Assembly: GCA_015227615.1 (NCBI GenBank)
Contig: JAALGZ010000061.1
Span: forward strand, 62,001-126,000
Length of the DNA: 64,000 nt
DNA from: Labyrinthula sp. Ha
Taxonomy: Eukaryota; Sar; Bigyra; Labyrinthulida; Labyrinthulaceae
Direction: 5' to 3'
In this document: piece after piece, positions 1 through 10,382 of the stretch
How the letters are laid out: each line of letters starts with the position of its first letter
Position numbering within the stretch: position 1 is the first letter of the stretch
Notes under the pieces: model-generated
Told to the model about the DNA's origin: nothing
What the model saw: only the letters and a program-made list of their open reading frames with translations
The model's database searches: none
Position numbers and translations under genes: made by a program

Positions 1-2340
1 ACAATTCACGATTATGTAAATGCCTATTATAATAGAAAATCTGCTCCAGTAACATGAATGGTTTATGTGGTTTTCACTAAGAAATTATGATTTTATTCAA
101 AAAAATAAGTCATATTCCCCTAACTGAGCATAAACACATTAGATGATAGTTTAAGCTCAATATTCAGTAAATAGAGAAATACAATAGTCATTCAGTTAGA
201 AAATAGAATATTAATGAAACCAAAGCATACGGATACTATTTTTTCATCATATGAATAGAATTAGAGTCAGACAGAAGGAGTTATTATCCTCAGTTCTGGT
301 ATACATGGCAACATATTTTCATCTGCACTAATCTATGAAAAGCTAAACATTTTGTGTTAACTTTAGCACTGTGGCAAAGAGAATAAAACTTTTAGATTTC
401 ATATATTGCTTCAAACTTTATGATCATTCTAAAAATATAAGAAGAAAATTGATATAAAATGTTAACAGTAGTTAAGATAGGTGAATAATTATGATCTGAC
501 TAAACCTATGTCATTAGCAGAAATTATATAATATCACCTAAACCTTAAAATAACCTAATCATGTTATCAAAGATGAAATATCATAAAATATGTTTATATA
601 TTAATTTGTCAAAATGAAACTGGGTTTAGCTTATTGAAATGCTTCTACATTGACTAATGACATACAAAATATAGAAGCAATGTAAAAGCGAAAACACAGC
701 TCCTTTAGAAAAGATATAACTAATAATCATAGAGGATTTAACCAACTTGGATTCAAAACCCATTTAGTACAGAAAAAAATATATGGAATATAAAGAATAG
801 GAACCAAGCAATGTGAGTTCTAGAACTATGTAGTACATTTTATTTTAAATGAACATGAGCAAACGTTTTTTCCGTTATAAAAGCCTATCAAGACATGTCT
901 AAATGGTGAATTCACTACTATAATTAAGCTTGCTTGATCACAAAATTTTATGAAATTATTAGCGACAAATATTTTGAAGGATATTTTAAGAAAATTTGGT
1001 CATAATTTTTCAAAAAGATTATCTGATATTTCTCGTTAGTGTACGTTTGAAATCCAACCAGAATTCTTCTTAAGTTTGTATAAACTCTATTATGGATTAA
1101 CTTCTGAAAACTTTTCCATAATTATATTTATAACTAAATTAAAATTACTTTGTTTGTTTTTTTGTATGCTATAATCATAACTTGATAAATCCGAATCGGC
1201 TTCTTTTGAATAGAAGTATACAAATTACTAAACCAAATTTGATCCCAAGAGTTTACTCGATTAGTAGAATAAAATTCGAGAGTTTCAGATCACAAGGTAA
1301 ATATACTAAGACAATATAAATTGCTTATATAGTATATTTATCTATTGAACATGAGAATTATAAAAACCTATACATTATAAGCTCATGCTATGTTGTGAAG
1401 AATCTTGCGCTACATTGTTCTATTTTAGATAGCGATGTCTTGGCGAAGGATTAAAAAAATGAAAAAAAAGCATTTCCCTTCTCAATCTATGCTGGAACCT
1501 TATGCAACTTTTTTTTTAGATATTCTTTTTTATCTTTGGTGAAGAAAATAAAAGAAAACATTGGCATTGAGGTGTTCGACTAGCAGAAATACTTGCGAAA
1601 GGTAGAGCTTGTTACCTCACATATGAATATAACGAGCACATTGGTATTGAAAATATGAATACAATAAAATTACCAGTAAATTTTGTATAGATCTTGGAAC
1701 TGCTTTTTTTTTATTGAAAAGTGAACAGGATGACAACGTTACCAAATATTAATGCACCCATTGCAATGAACTCTAATATTTTAGATTTAACTCATAGTGC
1801 ATATGTAACAGAAAACATAATATTGCAACAAATCAGTACTAATAGAGGCTAATAATTTTTTTTCCAAAATTTTAACTATGTATTATCAAACAGAAGTGTT
1901 TTATTGAATAAATATATAAGTTTTCAACAGCTTAAAATTCAATTTTTCTTTTGTACAAGATGGAGATTAGTTCTCGATGTTTAAAGAATATGTAAAAATA
2001 AAAATAAATGGTTATTTTTAATCAGAATACCCTCTTAGGTATTCACAGTTAACAATTTGTCATGAGGCTGTGGATCCAATGAAAAAGATATCTGGGCGTT
2101 GAACACAGCTCAGGTGCGGATCTAAGTTTTCCAAAAGAAAAGAATTGAATAATACTCACATCTTAATTAATTCTACTAAAATTGAAATAAATAACTCTAT
2201 CTGCAAAGATCTTTTTTACATCTCCTATGTTCTAATGGATTGCAATTCTATGCATAAAAAAATAACAGACTTTACTTTCTGACAATATTGCATTACCCTA
2301 TAGAAATTAAAACCAAAATCCAAAGAAACAAATTATTAAA
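1..2340. other. AT-rich non-coding region
   Basis: I see no convincing gene here. The stretch is AT-rich, full of short A and T runs, and has stops in all frames. The last 60 bp before 2341 are A-rich, as upstream of the other starts in this window, and are probably the promoter and 5' UTR of the Tim10 gene. Confidence 0.6.
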
Positions 2341-2631
2341 ATGTTTGGAGCTCCTCAACAATCCGCGTCTCAGAACCCACAACTTAAGGCAGCTAAGCTT
2401 GAAATGCAAGCTGTTACAGATATGTACAATAAAATGACAACTTTATGTCATGAAAGATGTTTCGCTACGTCTAGTGACACCGATGCCGAGATAAATGTAG
2501 GAGAATTAACTTGCACTGATCGATGTGTTGGAAAATATTTAGAAGCTCAACAAAAAGTAGGAGAAATAATGAAAAGAATTCAAGAACAACAACAAGCTAT
2601 GCAACAGGCTCAACAAAACTTTAACCCATAA
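2341..2631 (+). CDS. TIM10: Mitochondrial intermembrane space chaperone, small Tim (Tim10-like)
   Basis: This 96-residue protein is a small Tim chaperone. The family forms hexamers (for example Tim9-Tim10) that carry hydrophobic precursors across the mitochondrial intermembrane space. The twin CX3C signature is visible: C36-HER-C40 and C58-TDR-C62, with 17 residues between. The second motif is followed by VGKYLEAQQKVGEIM, very close to the Tim10 segment DRCVAKYLEVHEKIG. The Gln-rich tail after residue 80 is an extension. There is no presequence, as expected for a Mia40-dependent substrate. The start follows an A-rich leader (attaaaATG), and there is no intron. The gene converges on the chromodomain membrane protein, with 10 bp between stop codons. 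Tim10 rather than Tim9 is a judgement from the second motif. Confidence 0.92.
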   Translation: MFGAPQQSASQNPQLKAAKLEMQAVTDMYNKMTTLCHERCFATSSDTDAEINVGELTCTDRCVGKYLEAQQKVGEIMKRIQEQQQAMQQAQQNFNP

Positions 2632-2641
2632 CATTCATATG

Positions 2642-3785
2642 TTAAATACTAATTTTATCTTTCCCAATATATAGTACTAAAGCTGTATAAATCCACTCCA
2701 AAATATGTTCAAATAACTCAAATGGAATAACTTTTAGTTGATATTCACCTATATCAAAAACTTTCTCCTTCTCAATATATTTCATGTCCTCAAATCTTTC
2801 TCCTAATACTCTGACAGATATGAAAAATCCAGTTATAACACAAGCGATAAATACAAACAAACTTTTCTCAATACCTTTCTTCGAATAAAAAACATTAAGA
2901 ATACTTTGCAGATTAAGATCAATGCAAAGTAAAAGTAAAACAACTTGAATACTTTTGAGTTCCATAAATTTCACAACAACAGATCCAACAAGAAAGGTTA
3001 TTAATTCACCCATTCGAGGAACATTTTCTAAGAGTCCATAGTTCATTAAAACCCAAAGAAGAGTCATAATCTCACTTGCATCCAATATTTCTTGGCTAAA
3101 CTGACTTAGTTCAAGTATTTTTGAGTTTTCTTCAAGTAATTTCAAGATCTTCAAGATTTCCAAAGAACCTAAAATTGCAAAATTTATCATTGCTTCAGAT
3201 CCTCCTTTTCTGTGCAAAACAACAGCTGCTATTGATATTGGCAGGATAGAAGTTAAATTACCCAAATTAACTTCTTGAAAAGGGAGAAAACTCAGCGTAA
3301 AAGAAACGAGCGATAATCCAAAGTAGCAAATTCCAAACTTCACCCAGAAAGAATCAGGAAAAGGAATAGATTTATACGTTTGTTCATCTAGTACACTTTT
3401 CTGAACCATTTTTTCTTTTTCTCCCGATTCTTGTGCGGATTCATTTTCAGATTCGCTTGCTTTTGATGCTCTTGTAATTTGTTTCTTGGATCTTCTTGAC
3501 GGACTTGGTGTTTTTGTTCTCGAACGAACTGATTTTCTTGGGCTTTTACGCCTTCTTGCTCCTCTAATATAGGAATCTTCAATCGTTTGTTTTTGATATT
3601 CTGCTAAAAGCGCCTTAAAAATTAGGGACGAAGAGAATGTTTACTTTTTCGGCTTTTGACTTGAAATCTGATGTAGTTAACCAATCTGTTATTTCAGATT
3701 TATCTGATAGACTTATAACACATTGATACTCAGTAGAATTTCCCGTTCCAATGCGTGTGCCTTCAATACTGAGGATTTTGGACAT
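2642..3785 (-). CDS. Chromodomain-like, RS-rich, multi-pass membrane protein (LBR-like layout)
   Basis: I infer two exons: exon 1 at 3785-3645 and exon 2 at 3613-2642, joined across a 31-nt GT...AG intron at 3644-3614 in phase 0, giving 370 residues. Residues 1-56 resemble a chromodomain: SKILSIEG, then EYQC, DWLTTSDF and LLAEYQKQ, the last matching the closing helix. Residues about 66-96 are Arg/Ser-rich (RRRKSPRKSVRSRTKTPSPS), followed by an acidic Ser/Glu stretch. From about residue 130 there are six or seven hydrophobic segments, starting FWVKFGICYFGLSLVSF. Lamin B receptor has the same order (Tudor reader, RS region, membrane helices), but I see no sterol-reductase motif, so this is probably an analogue. 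I infer an inner nuclear membrane protein tethering chromatin. The start is the first in-frame Met after an upstream stop; the intron is what reveals the N-terminal reader. Chromo versus Tudor is uncertain. Confidence 0.72.
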
Positions 3786-6700
3786 TCTTAATAATTTCTT
3801 ATTTCGTTTCTTGTTCAAGTTTTTTCCTACATCCAAGTTGCAGAATGCTATTCATTTTGGGCAGGGTATCATTTCGCGATCACCTTATTGTTATTGCTAA
3901 ACCCAGATAGTAGATTACCATGGTGAATAAATAGCAATGTTGAAATTCGCATGAAATAACATAATAAATAAAATTCAACTAGATAGTTTATCCCTTGGAC
4001 TAATTTTTAAGCACATTTTGTTTTGTTATGCCTAAAGACGGCGTTATCAGGATCCAATGTTGGTACGACTGCAGTGAAGGAAGGAGAATGATTCCTTTAT
4101 TGGCCAATTGCAGATTGTTGAAAAACAATATAAAGCAATTATAGAATAAAAATAATAGGAACTTGGGAAAATACTTTATATTAGAAAGAGAACTATTCGC
4201 TGAAGCCTCCAAGGGTGCAAATCTACCATAGACTAAGTAGTTGCAGCATGAAGTAAAGATTTATCAGGAGATAGCAAACATTTTACATAGTTTCTTAAAA
4301 TAATTAGAGTATTTGTACCTGCATAAATTTTATTTTTAATAGGTACAGTGTATTTCGTTATCCATGAGTGAAACAGAGGGCAGGTGTTGGATTTCGAACT
4401 AAAAAAACGAAATAGCTAGAACAGACGCTATAAATCCATGATAAAATACTAGGTACAAGTTTCTTGCAAATTACTATGTGAATATTTATTTTAAATTTCT
4501 TATTAGTGTATTAGTTACTATTTTTTAAATTACTGAGGACAGCTGTTTCAGCGCGTAATAAGCGTGGAGGTCTCCGTTGGGACATTATAATTTGCGTGCT
4601 GTATGCTTCTAAGATATTAATTAAATAGGTTTCACTTTGCATATTTGCTATTGCGTTTCCTTATATCTTTCAAATTTTCTTACATGACACTTTTTTCGTA
4701 AAGATGAAGCATCCAGCGGGGGCATTAAAACAATTAACTTTGAAGCAGGCATATTAAACACGTCCCTAATAAAATACGGTGTCCCAGCAGTATTATTTCA
4801 TAAATATTATTAAATAAGTTTGCTCACGTTTACCAAAACTAATTACTAAATATAAGAAAGAGTTATTTCCAGCACTAAAAGCTTTTTTACTCTCTCTTTC
4901 ATTTCATGGTAGTACTTCCATATGTGTCTAAGGCCGAAATAGCGAAAAAGAAATGTGTCATGTTGCAGTTTCAAATCAGGATTTTTTATCCATTCTTGTG
5001 GCTCAAAAAAAAGATTGGAAAAATAAAGTTGTTTTAAATTATATCACTCAGAGGCACTAATGTCCATCATACTCTGAAATAACTGGGGATATTATTTGAT
5101 TTGTTGAAAACTCTTCACAAAATATTTTCAGATATCTTTCTTATTTATTGATTCTCGCAATTTGCCTTCATTTTTTGATTGGCTATTGATATTGATTTGA
5201 TTATCCATAATAAATTAGGCCATAGGGGGTTGGGTCAAATGATCAGTACATTAATTTTTGATTCTTGTACTGTAACAAAGCGTTCAAAGAACAGGTCATT
5301 TTACCCAAATGTCCTCAACTCCCTGATTCTTCCCAGATCATATGGTCATTTTTTATGGGTTTTCATGTGGTGAATAAATAAAATACATTTTCCTGGATCA
5401 TTTGTCTCAATGTGACGTGGCCCTACTTATCATGGACAATCAATTCATAAACAGTATAGAATCAGATTCATTTGAAAAAATTAAGATCCCAATTGTTTTA
5501 TTTATAAACAGAATTCAAGTAATTATGAAGAAATTATTAATAATTTTTATCAACTCAGAGGTCTGCAAGTGACTTATTGGTCATTTGTTGCTTCAGTTTT
5601 TGCTTCTGCGCATTGTACTATCTGAAGAGATACTCTAACAAGAGTAGTCTAATTCGATAGGGGTTTTGTTGCATAATGAGTTCACGCAAGATTAGAAACA
5701 TAAATTCATGAGTTATGAAATTACCCATATTTAGTGACTACACTATAATTTACTAAGGCACAAATTGATTACAATATTCTCAGGAAATGCTTTCATATCC
5801 TTGTCTAAGATTTCCAGTATTTCTATTCTAAAAGTGCATCCATTTCTACAAAACGTATTTTCCCATAGCACACGGTCAAAGGTAATTTTCTCTACTTCTA
5901 TAGTTTTTGTTGTTTGCTTTTCCAGTATATAATACCCTTCATTGCCATGTAGAGAATATTATTTCAAAAGTTCAGTTGCAAAAAGGCATAGAGAAAAATA
6001 TTAATATTCTGCCTTCATAGCTCAAACTAACCTCGATACCATTAGGAACATACCTCTCTAAATCTATTAGACTTAGAATAAAAGTTTGTTTAACGAGAAG
6101 ATAAACCCAGAAGTTTGGGTATTTATTTACTATTTCCTCGTGCACCGATAAATAAGGCTGAGGCTTTGACCTGGCTGCCTCAGATGAATCATATATATTT
6201 TTTAGAACCTGTAAAGGATTCTAATTGCCAACTGGGGTATATCTAACTTAGATGGCCATTGATATCCTCAAGGCTAACCATCAGTCCAATTTTCTTTTTA
6301 TAATTTTCAAAGTGGCTTGTAGATAAGAGATAAATGTTTGGAAGCCGTTGGTGTATTAAAATCATGGAAGGTGATAGCTGAACTTTTGATGCAAATGGAG
6401 CTATGAGTGCATATATATTAAGATTTTTCAACTTTCAATAATACTTTATGTATTCCTAATGAATATATGTCCACATGGGAAATATCACCTTTTGTTATTT
6501 GCCAAAATACCTTACTTATTTTCTTAATCAGTTAGGTCTGCTCCACTCCATGAAAGTTAACGTCGTTACTTCACTCAACTTGTCTATGGAGTTAAGTAGT
6601 CTTAGATATCATGTTTCTATTTGCAATATATCTGGCCCTAGTAGTTTCTTGTTGAGTTATTTACCCATCTTGTTTGATTCGCAACTCTGGTGAATAATAA

Positions 6701-8233
6701 AATGGCAAGGTTTTTAAAGCTCAGCTCCTGAACCATAAAACTTATCTTCCAGTTCGAGTACTTTCTATAAATATTGAGAAAAAAATCAAGTATTTTGTGG
6801 AATATGCGAGACTAGCAAGGGCCTTAACTGATTGTCCTGCTAACATATTGTTGAATTCAGTAGAGATATATAATGTTCAAACTAATTTTCATATTCATCG
6901 TATTTGAAATCGCATGATTATGTTACTGTTTGAATCGATCGATATCGTTGATGATAGTTAACAACACTCTGTTAGAGTTATTTTCTCCTTGATCGAAACT
7001 AGTCATAACAGTTAGGAACTGAAAAAAGGTGACAACTATTTTAAAGGCGCTACACCACTTTTATAGTTGTAAAATTGCTAGAGCTTCATTAATAATTTCA
7101 TTATCACAAACTTTTAAAAAGGAATCTAGTGTTTCTTTAACAAGCTAGAAAGAACCAGGTTTTCTTCAACCATTATCAACGCGCATGATTTGAAACATAG
7201 AAACTGGCATGGACTATAGGGGTAGCGCAGGAAGCGGGATCATTGAGGTGGCATTTCTACATTTCATGAATTTTCATTGCGGCTCAGTGAGTCTCAATAT
7301 CGCATTGAGGAATTAACTGATTATATTGGATAAACACATTGAAAAACAATTATTACAGGCCAGAGTTTTAAATGTCCTAACGACTTCAAAACTGTGGCTT
7401 CAGTGAGCTTTAGAACCCTAAATTGTTTGAAGAGGAAGGTTTCTCAATCTGTACCACTGTCTCCAGACTTAGTTTAGTATGGTCGCGCCCGTTTCCTACT
7501 TAATTTATAAACCTATTTAACTCTTCGTGCAGACAAACAGATAAAACACTGGGATGCATTCTAGAATTAATTTCGGGAAATAACAAATGGTATATCATTC
7601 CTTCTAATCTAATACTTTTACTTGAAAGAACAAAGACAAAGTTATTCATAATAATATCCTTAATAAAACCTCATTCAAGTATCCTTTTATATCTTACAAT
7701 AATTCCTAAAGAATAACCATTATATTGTAGTCTGGAAGCTGTTGTCACGTTCTGTCTGCTTCTTCAAAAGAATTCATAACAATTGAACAAATTGTCCTTT
7801 TATAATTTGTTTTTGCTGGGAGTCATTATGTACAAACTAAACTCATATTGGGCGATACAAATTACATCACACTCCCGATACACCCCATCTTATTCAAGAA
7901 TTTCTCTCGTCTCGTTTATTATTGTAAATATAGCATATAAGCTTCGAGATATTACTTTTATTCTGCTCTCTCTCATTGATTGTCCCGTTTAAAGTTAATA
8001 TATCAATTGTAGTCAATATACTGGTAGAAAGTCTTAATTGTCAGTTATGTGGCTTAAATCTATAATTTAATATGGTAATACAATACTGTTAGCTTACCAG
8101 TATGATGATAAAGATATTTTTTTTACTACACCAGAGCAAAAACCTGCACGTGTTATCATGCGCACCTTTTTCGGGATTTATAAAATATGTTGTACTCACA
8201 CTCCTAAAAACAAAACATAAAATAAAAAACTAA
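3786..8233. other. Intergenic region with possible retroelement remnant
   Basis: This 4.4 kb lies between the first two gene pairs. It is AT-rich with no intact gene. A short plus-strand stretch near 5.18-5.5 kb looks like a decayed retroelement integrase (listed separately). The rest shows nothing I can assign. The final 70 bp, A-rich with 'aaaaacaaaacataaaataaa'-like composition, is probably the leader of the gene at 8234. Confidence 0.5.
5179..5500 (+). mobile_element. Possible retroelement integrase fossil (Ty1/copia-like)
   Basis: The plus strand encodes HNKLGHRGLGQM, resembling the His-rich GAG-pre-integrase/zinc-binding motif of Ty1/copia elements (typically HxxLGHxxxxxM). A little further on it encodes IMDNQFINS, reminiscent of the integrase TDNGxEF motif. 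The piece is short and decayed, no LTRs were found around it, and it looks old. The assignment rests on two short matches and could be chance. Confidence 0.28.
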
Positions 8234-9031
8234 ATGTCAAAAACAATGCTTTCTTATAAAGTTTTTCTTTCCTTTTACGATGCAGAAAAGAAATCAGCAG
8301 AAAAAATGGTGAGTAAAGATTGTTTTGAAAAGTGGGTGAATACTAGAAAAAACAAATTAAAACAGCCCGAAGAAAGTTTTAGAAGAGTTTTAACTGCACA
8401 TGTTTGTGGATTAGATGGACGAAAACCTTTTCCAGAAGCTGTAGAAAAAAGTTTACTTGTTGAATTAAGAAAAAGACAAGTTTGGAGTTGTTTTAAAGGA
8501 ACAAAAAGTACAATCGGAGTTCGCGGTTTTCGAAATTACGGTTTTCACGAAAATAAAGAACAAAATTTAAAAATTCTTGCTGAAAAGAAGAAAAATAAAA
8601 AAAGAAAACTTGTACAAAAAGGAGATGATGTGGTTTCTTTTTACAGAGAAAATCAAGTTCAAACTCCACCTTTACGTGAAGAAAAGAAATTGAAGAGTAC
8701 AAATTTGAACTTGAATCAAGATGAAATAAAAAGTACTTCTTCGAAAGATTCTTTAGAAGTTATGCTCAAAACTCAATTAAGTCCTTTTGAAGAACCAAAA
8801 CCAGAAAGTATAAATTTTCGTTCAGAGCCTTGTCTGAGTTTTAACGCTTTGTTTGAACTAAACAAGGCTTACAATTCACTTGTAACAAAAAATTTAACTT
8901 TTTCTGGTTTAGATAATCTAGCTTTAGTTTCTTCTCTTGAACTATCCGTTGGGGTACCATGGGGTTCTCAAAATTCTTCCGGTAACAGTAATTTATTGGT
9001 TAGTAAGTTTTTTAAAAGTTTAAAAAAATAA
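8234..9031 (+). CDS. CENPB/Tc5-type helix-turn-helix DNA-binding protein
   Basis: This 265-residue single-exon protein has an N-terminal region like the CENPB-type/Tc5 helix-turn-helix. Residues 15-50 include FYDAEKKSAEK and CFEKWVNTRK. Residues about 55-80 read CGLDGRKPFPEAVEKSLLVELRKRQ, matching the GxGRKPxFPExExxLxxxxxxR signature by which these domains pair two helical bundles on DNA. A basic stretch (KKKNKKRKLVQK, around residue 117) could be a nuclear localisation signal. The C-terminal 130 residues are Ser/Asn/Leu-rich and low in complexity. No DDE nuclease domain is present, so it is either a host regulator or a domesticated transposase N-terminus. It converges on the G-alpha gene with 64 bp between stops. 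The start has the A-rich context aactaaATG. Confidence 0.6.
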   Translation: MSKTMLSYKVFLSFYDAEKKSAEKMVSKDCFEKWVNTRKNKLKQPEESFRRVLTAHVCGLDGRKPFPEAVEKSLLVELRKRQVWSCFKGTKSTIGVRGFRNYGFHENKEQNLKILAEKKKNKKRKLVQKGDDVVSFYRENQVQTPPLREEKKLKSTNLNLNQDEIKSTSSKDSLEVMLKTQLSPFEEPKPESINFRSEPCLSFNALFELNKAYNSLVTKNLTFSGLDNLALVSSLELSVGVPWGSQNSSGNSNLLVSKFFKSLKK

Positions 9032-9095
9032 ATAATTCTATCAGAAATTAAGATTTAAGAAAACAATTTGTAATAGAATCTAATTTGATAAGAGA

Positions 9096-10382
9096 CTACA
9101 TCCAACCACCGTTTGCAAGATTTGCTTTTAAAATAATGCTTTTGCAACTATCCATAATATTAAAAATATTTTCAGAACTTGTTGAATTTGTTACATGAGA
9201 ATAAATCTCTTGTCTTCTTTCTTCATCTGGTGCTTGACTTTCATAAAGATCCTTTAAATATGAAATAGTATTTTCATAAACTAATCCAAAATCATCCACA
9301 ACTTCATTTCCAGGTTCTTGATAATCTAAACCATAATTTAAAACAGGTCCTTCATAATCTATATTTCTTTTTACATCACCTTTACTAACTTTAAAAGGAA
9401 TTGTTCTTAATTTTGCAGTAAATAAATCATCTTTATTCAAAAATAGAATAAATGGAACAGTTTCAAAAGTTTTCAAATTAACTTGTTCTTTGAATAATTC
9501 AACACTTTCATGTTGTCTTGAAACAGTATGATCTTCATATAATACTTGATTATATTCACTGATTGCAACAACAAATAAAACAGTTGTAACCGAATCAAAA
9601 CTATGAATCCATTTTCTTCTTTCATTTCTTTGTCCACCAACATCATGCATTTCAAAACTTGTTTTTTCAAAAGCAAATTTTTCTATTACAACACCTGAAG
9701 TTCTTATTCTAGCACGTAATAAATCATCATTCGAAGGTTTAAAATCTGCTTGAATATTATAAGCACCAACTTTAACTCGTGCTAAATTTTTTGAACCAAC
9801 CTTTTCTGATTCTTTTGTTTTAACACTAATTCGTTTCCAATTTTCTTCTCTCATAAAATATTCAAGTGCGTCTTGTACTTGAATAGATCCACGATCGCTC
9901 CAAGTTTTTTGTACATCTTTATTATTCCAAATAATCTCAATAGCCCAAGCTAAATTTCTAAAAGCATCTTGAGAATCTGCTAAATCTGGTGGAGATATTC
10001 CATTTCCTTTATTTTTTCTTTTTTTTTTTTCTTCTCTATCATGTTCATCAACAGCACTAATAGCTTCTTGCATTCCATCTCCTTCAAGAAGTTGATCAAT
10101 ACCAACTCTACCTTGAGCTGCTTTCAATAAAGTTTTTATATCTGTAATTATATTTGTATATATTGCTCTAGTAAACGTATTCTTCTCTTCTGGTGAAAAT
10201 CTCTTATCTTCTGTGTATAATAACTTCATTTGTTTAAACAGAGTTGATTTTCCTGACTCACCAGTTCCTAAGAGGAGAATCTTTATTTTCCCCTGCTCTT
10301 GTTCATAAGCGTTTTTTAAATTTTTAGTGATTTCTGCGTTTTTCTTATCTTGTTCACTTGTCCCACCAAAACAGTTACCCAT
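9096..10382 (-). CDS. Heterotrimeric G protein alpha subunit, divergent
   Basis: This 428-residue G-alpha binds GTP and couples receptors to effectors at the plasma membrane. MGNC at the N-terminus fits N-myristoylation at Gly2 and palmitoylation at Cys4. Conserved motifs: P-loop GTGESGKST (39-47), switch I LRARIRTSG (222-230, with Arg225 and Thr228 at the catalytic Arg and Mg-binding Thr positions), switch II DVGGQRNERRKW (247-258, catalytic Gln251), and NKDD (316-319). The usual length is about 355. The excess comes from a charged insert in the helical domain (about 112-135) and another before switch I (about 180-210). The guanine-contacting TCAT motif is TNST (398-401), and the C-terminus ends NGGWM, without the Cys that pertussis toxin modifies in Gi. 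Single exon. Confidence 0.95.
   Translation of the reverse strand: MGNCFGGTSEQDKKNAEITKNLKNAYEQEQGKIKILLLGTGESGKSTLFKQMKLLYTEDKRFSPEEKNTFTRAIYTNIITDIKTLLKAAQGRVGIDQLLEGDGMQEAISAVDEHDREEKKKRKNKGNGISPPDLADSQDAFRNLAWAIEIIWNNKDVQKTWSDRGSIQVQDALEYFMREENWKRISVKTKESEKVGSKNLARVKVGAYNIQADFKPSNDDLLRARIRTSGVVIEKFAFEKTSFEMHDVGGQRNERRKWIHSFDSVTTVLFVVAISEYNQVLYEDHTVSRQHESVELFKEQVNLKTFETVPFILFLNKDDLFTAKLRTIPFKVSKGDVKRNIDYEGPVLNYGLDYQEPGNEVVDDFGLVYENTISYLKDLYESQAPDEERRQEIYSHVTNSTSSENIFNIMDSCKSIILKANLANGGWM

Noticed and set aside
3388-3582. Lys/Gln-rich open frame of 64 codons on the minus strand
   Set aside because: It is a different-frame shadow of the RS-rich exon of the chromodomain membrane protein; the other frame continues smoothly through the intron and into the membrane domain.
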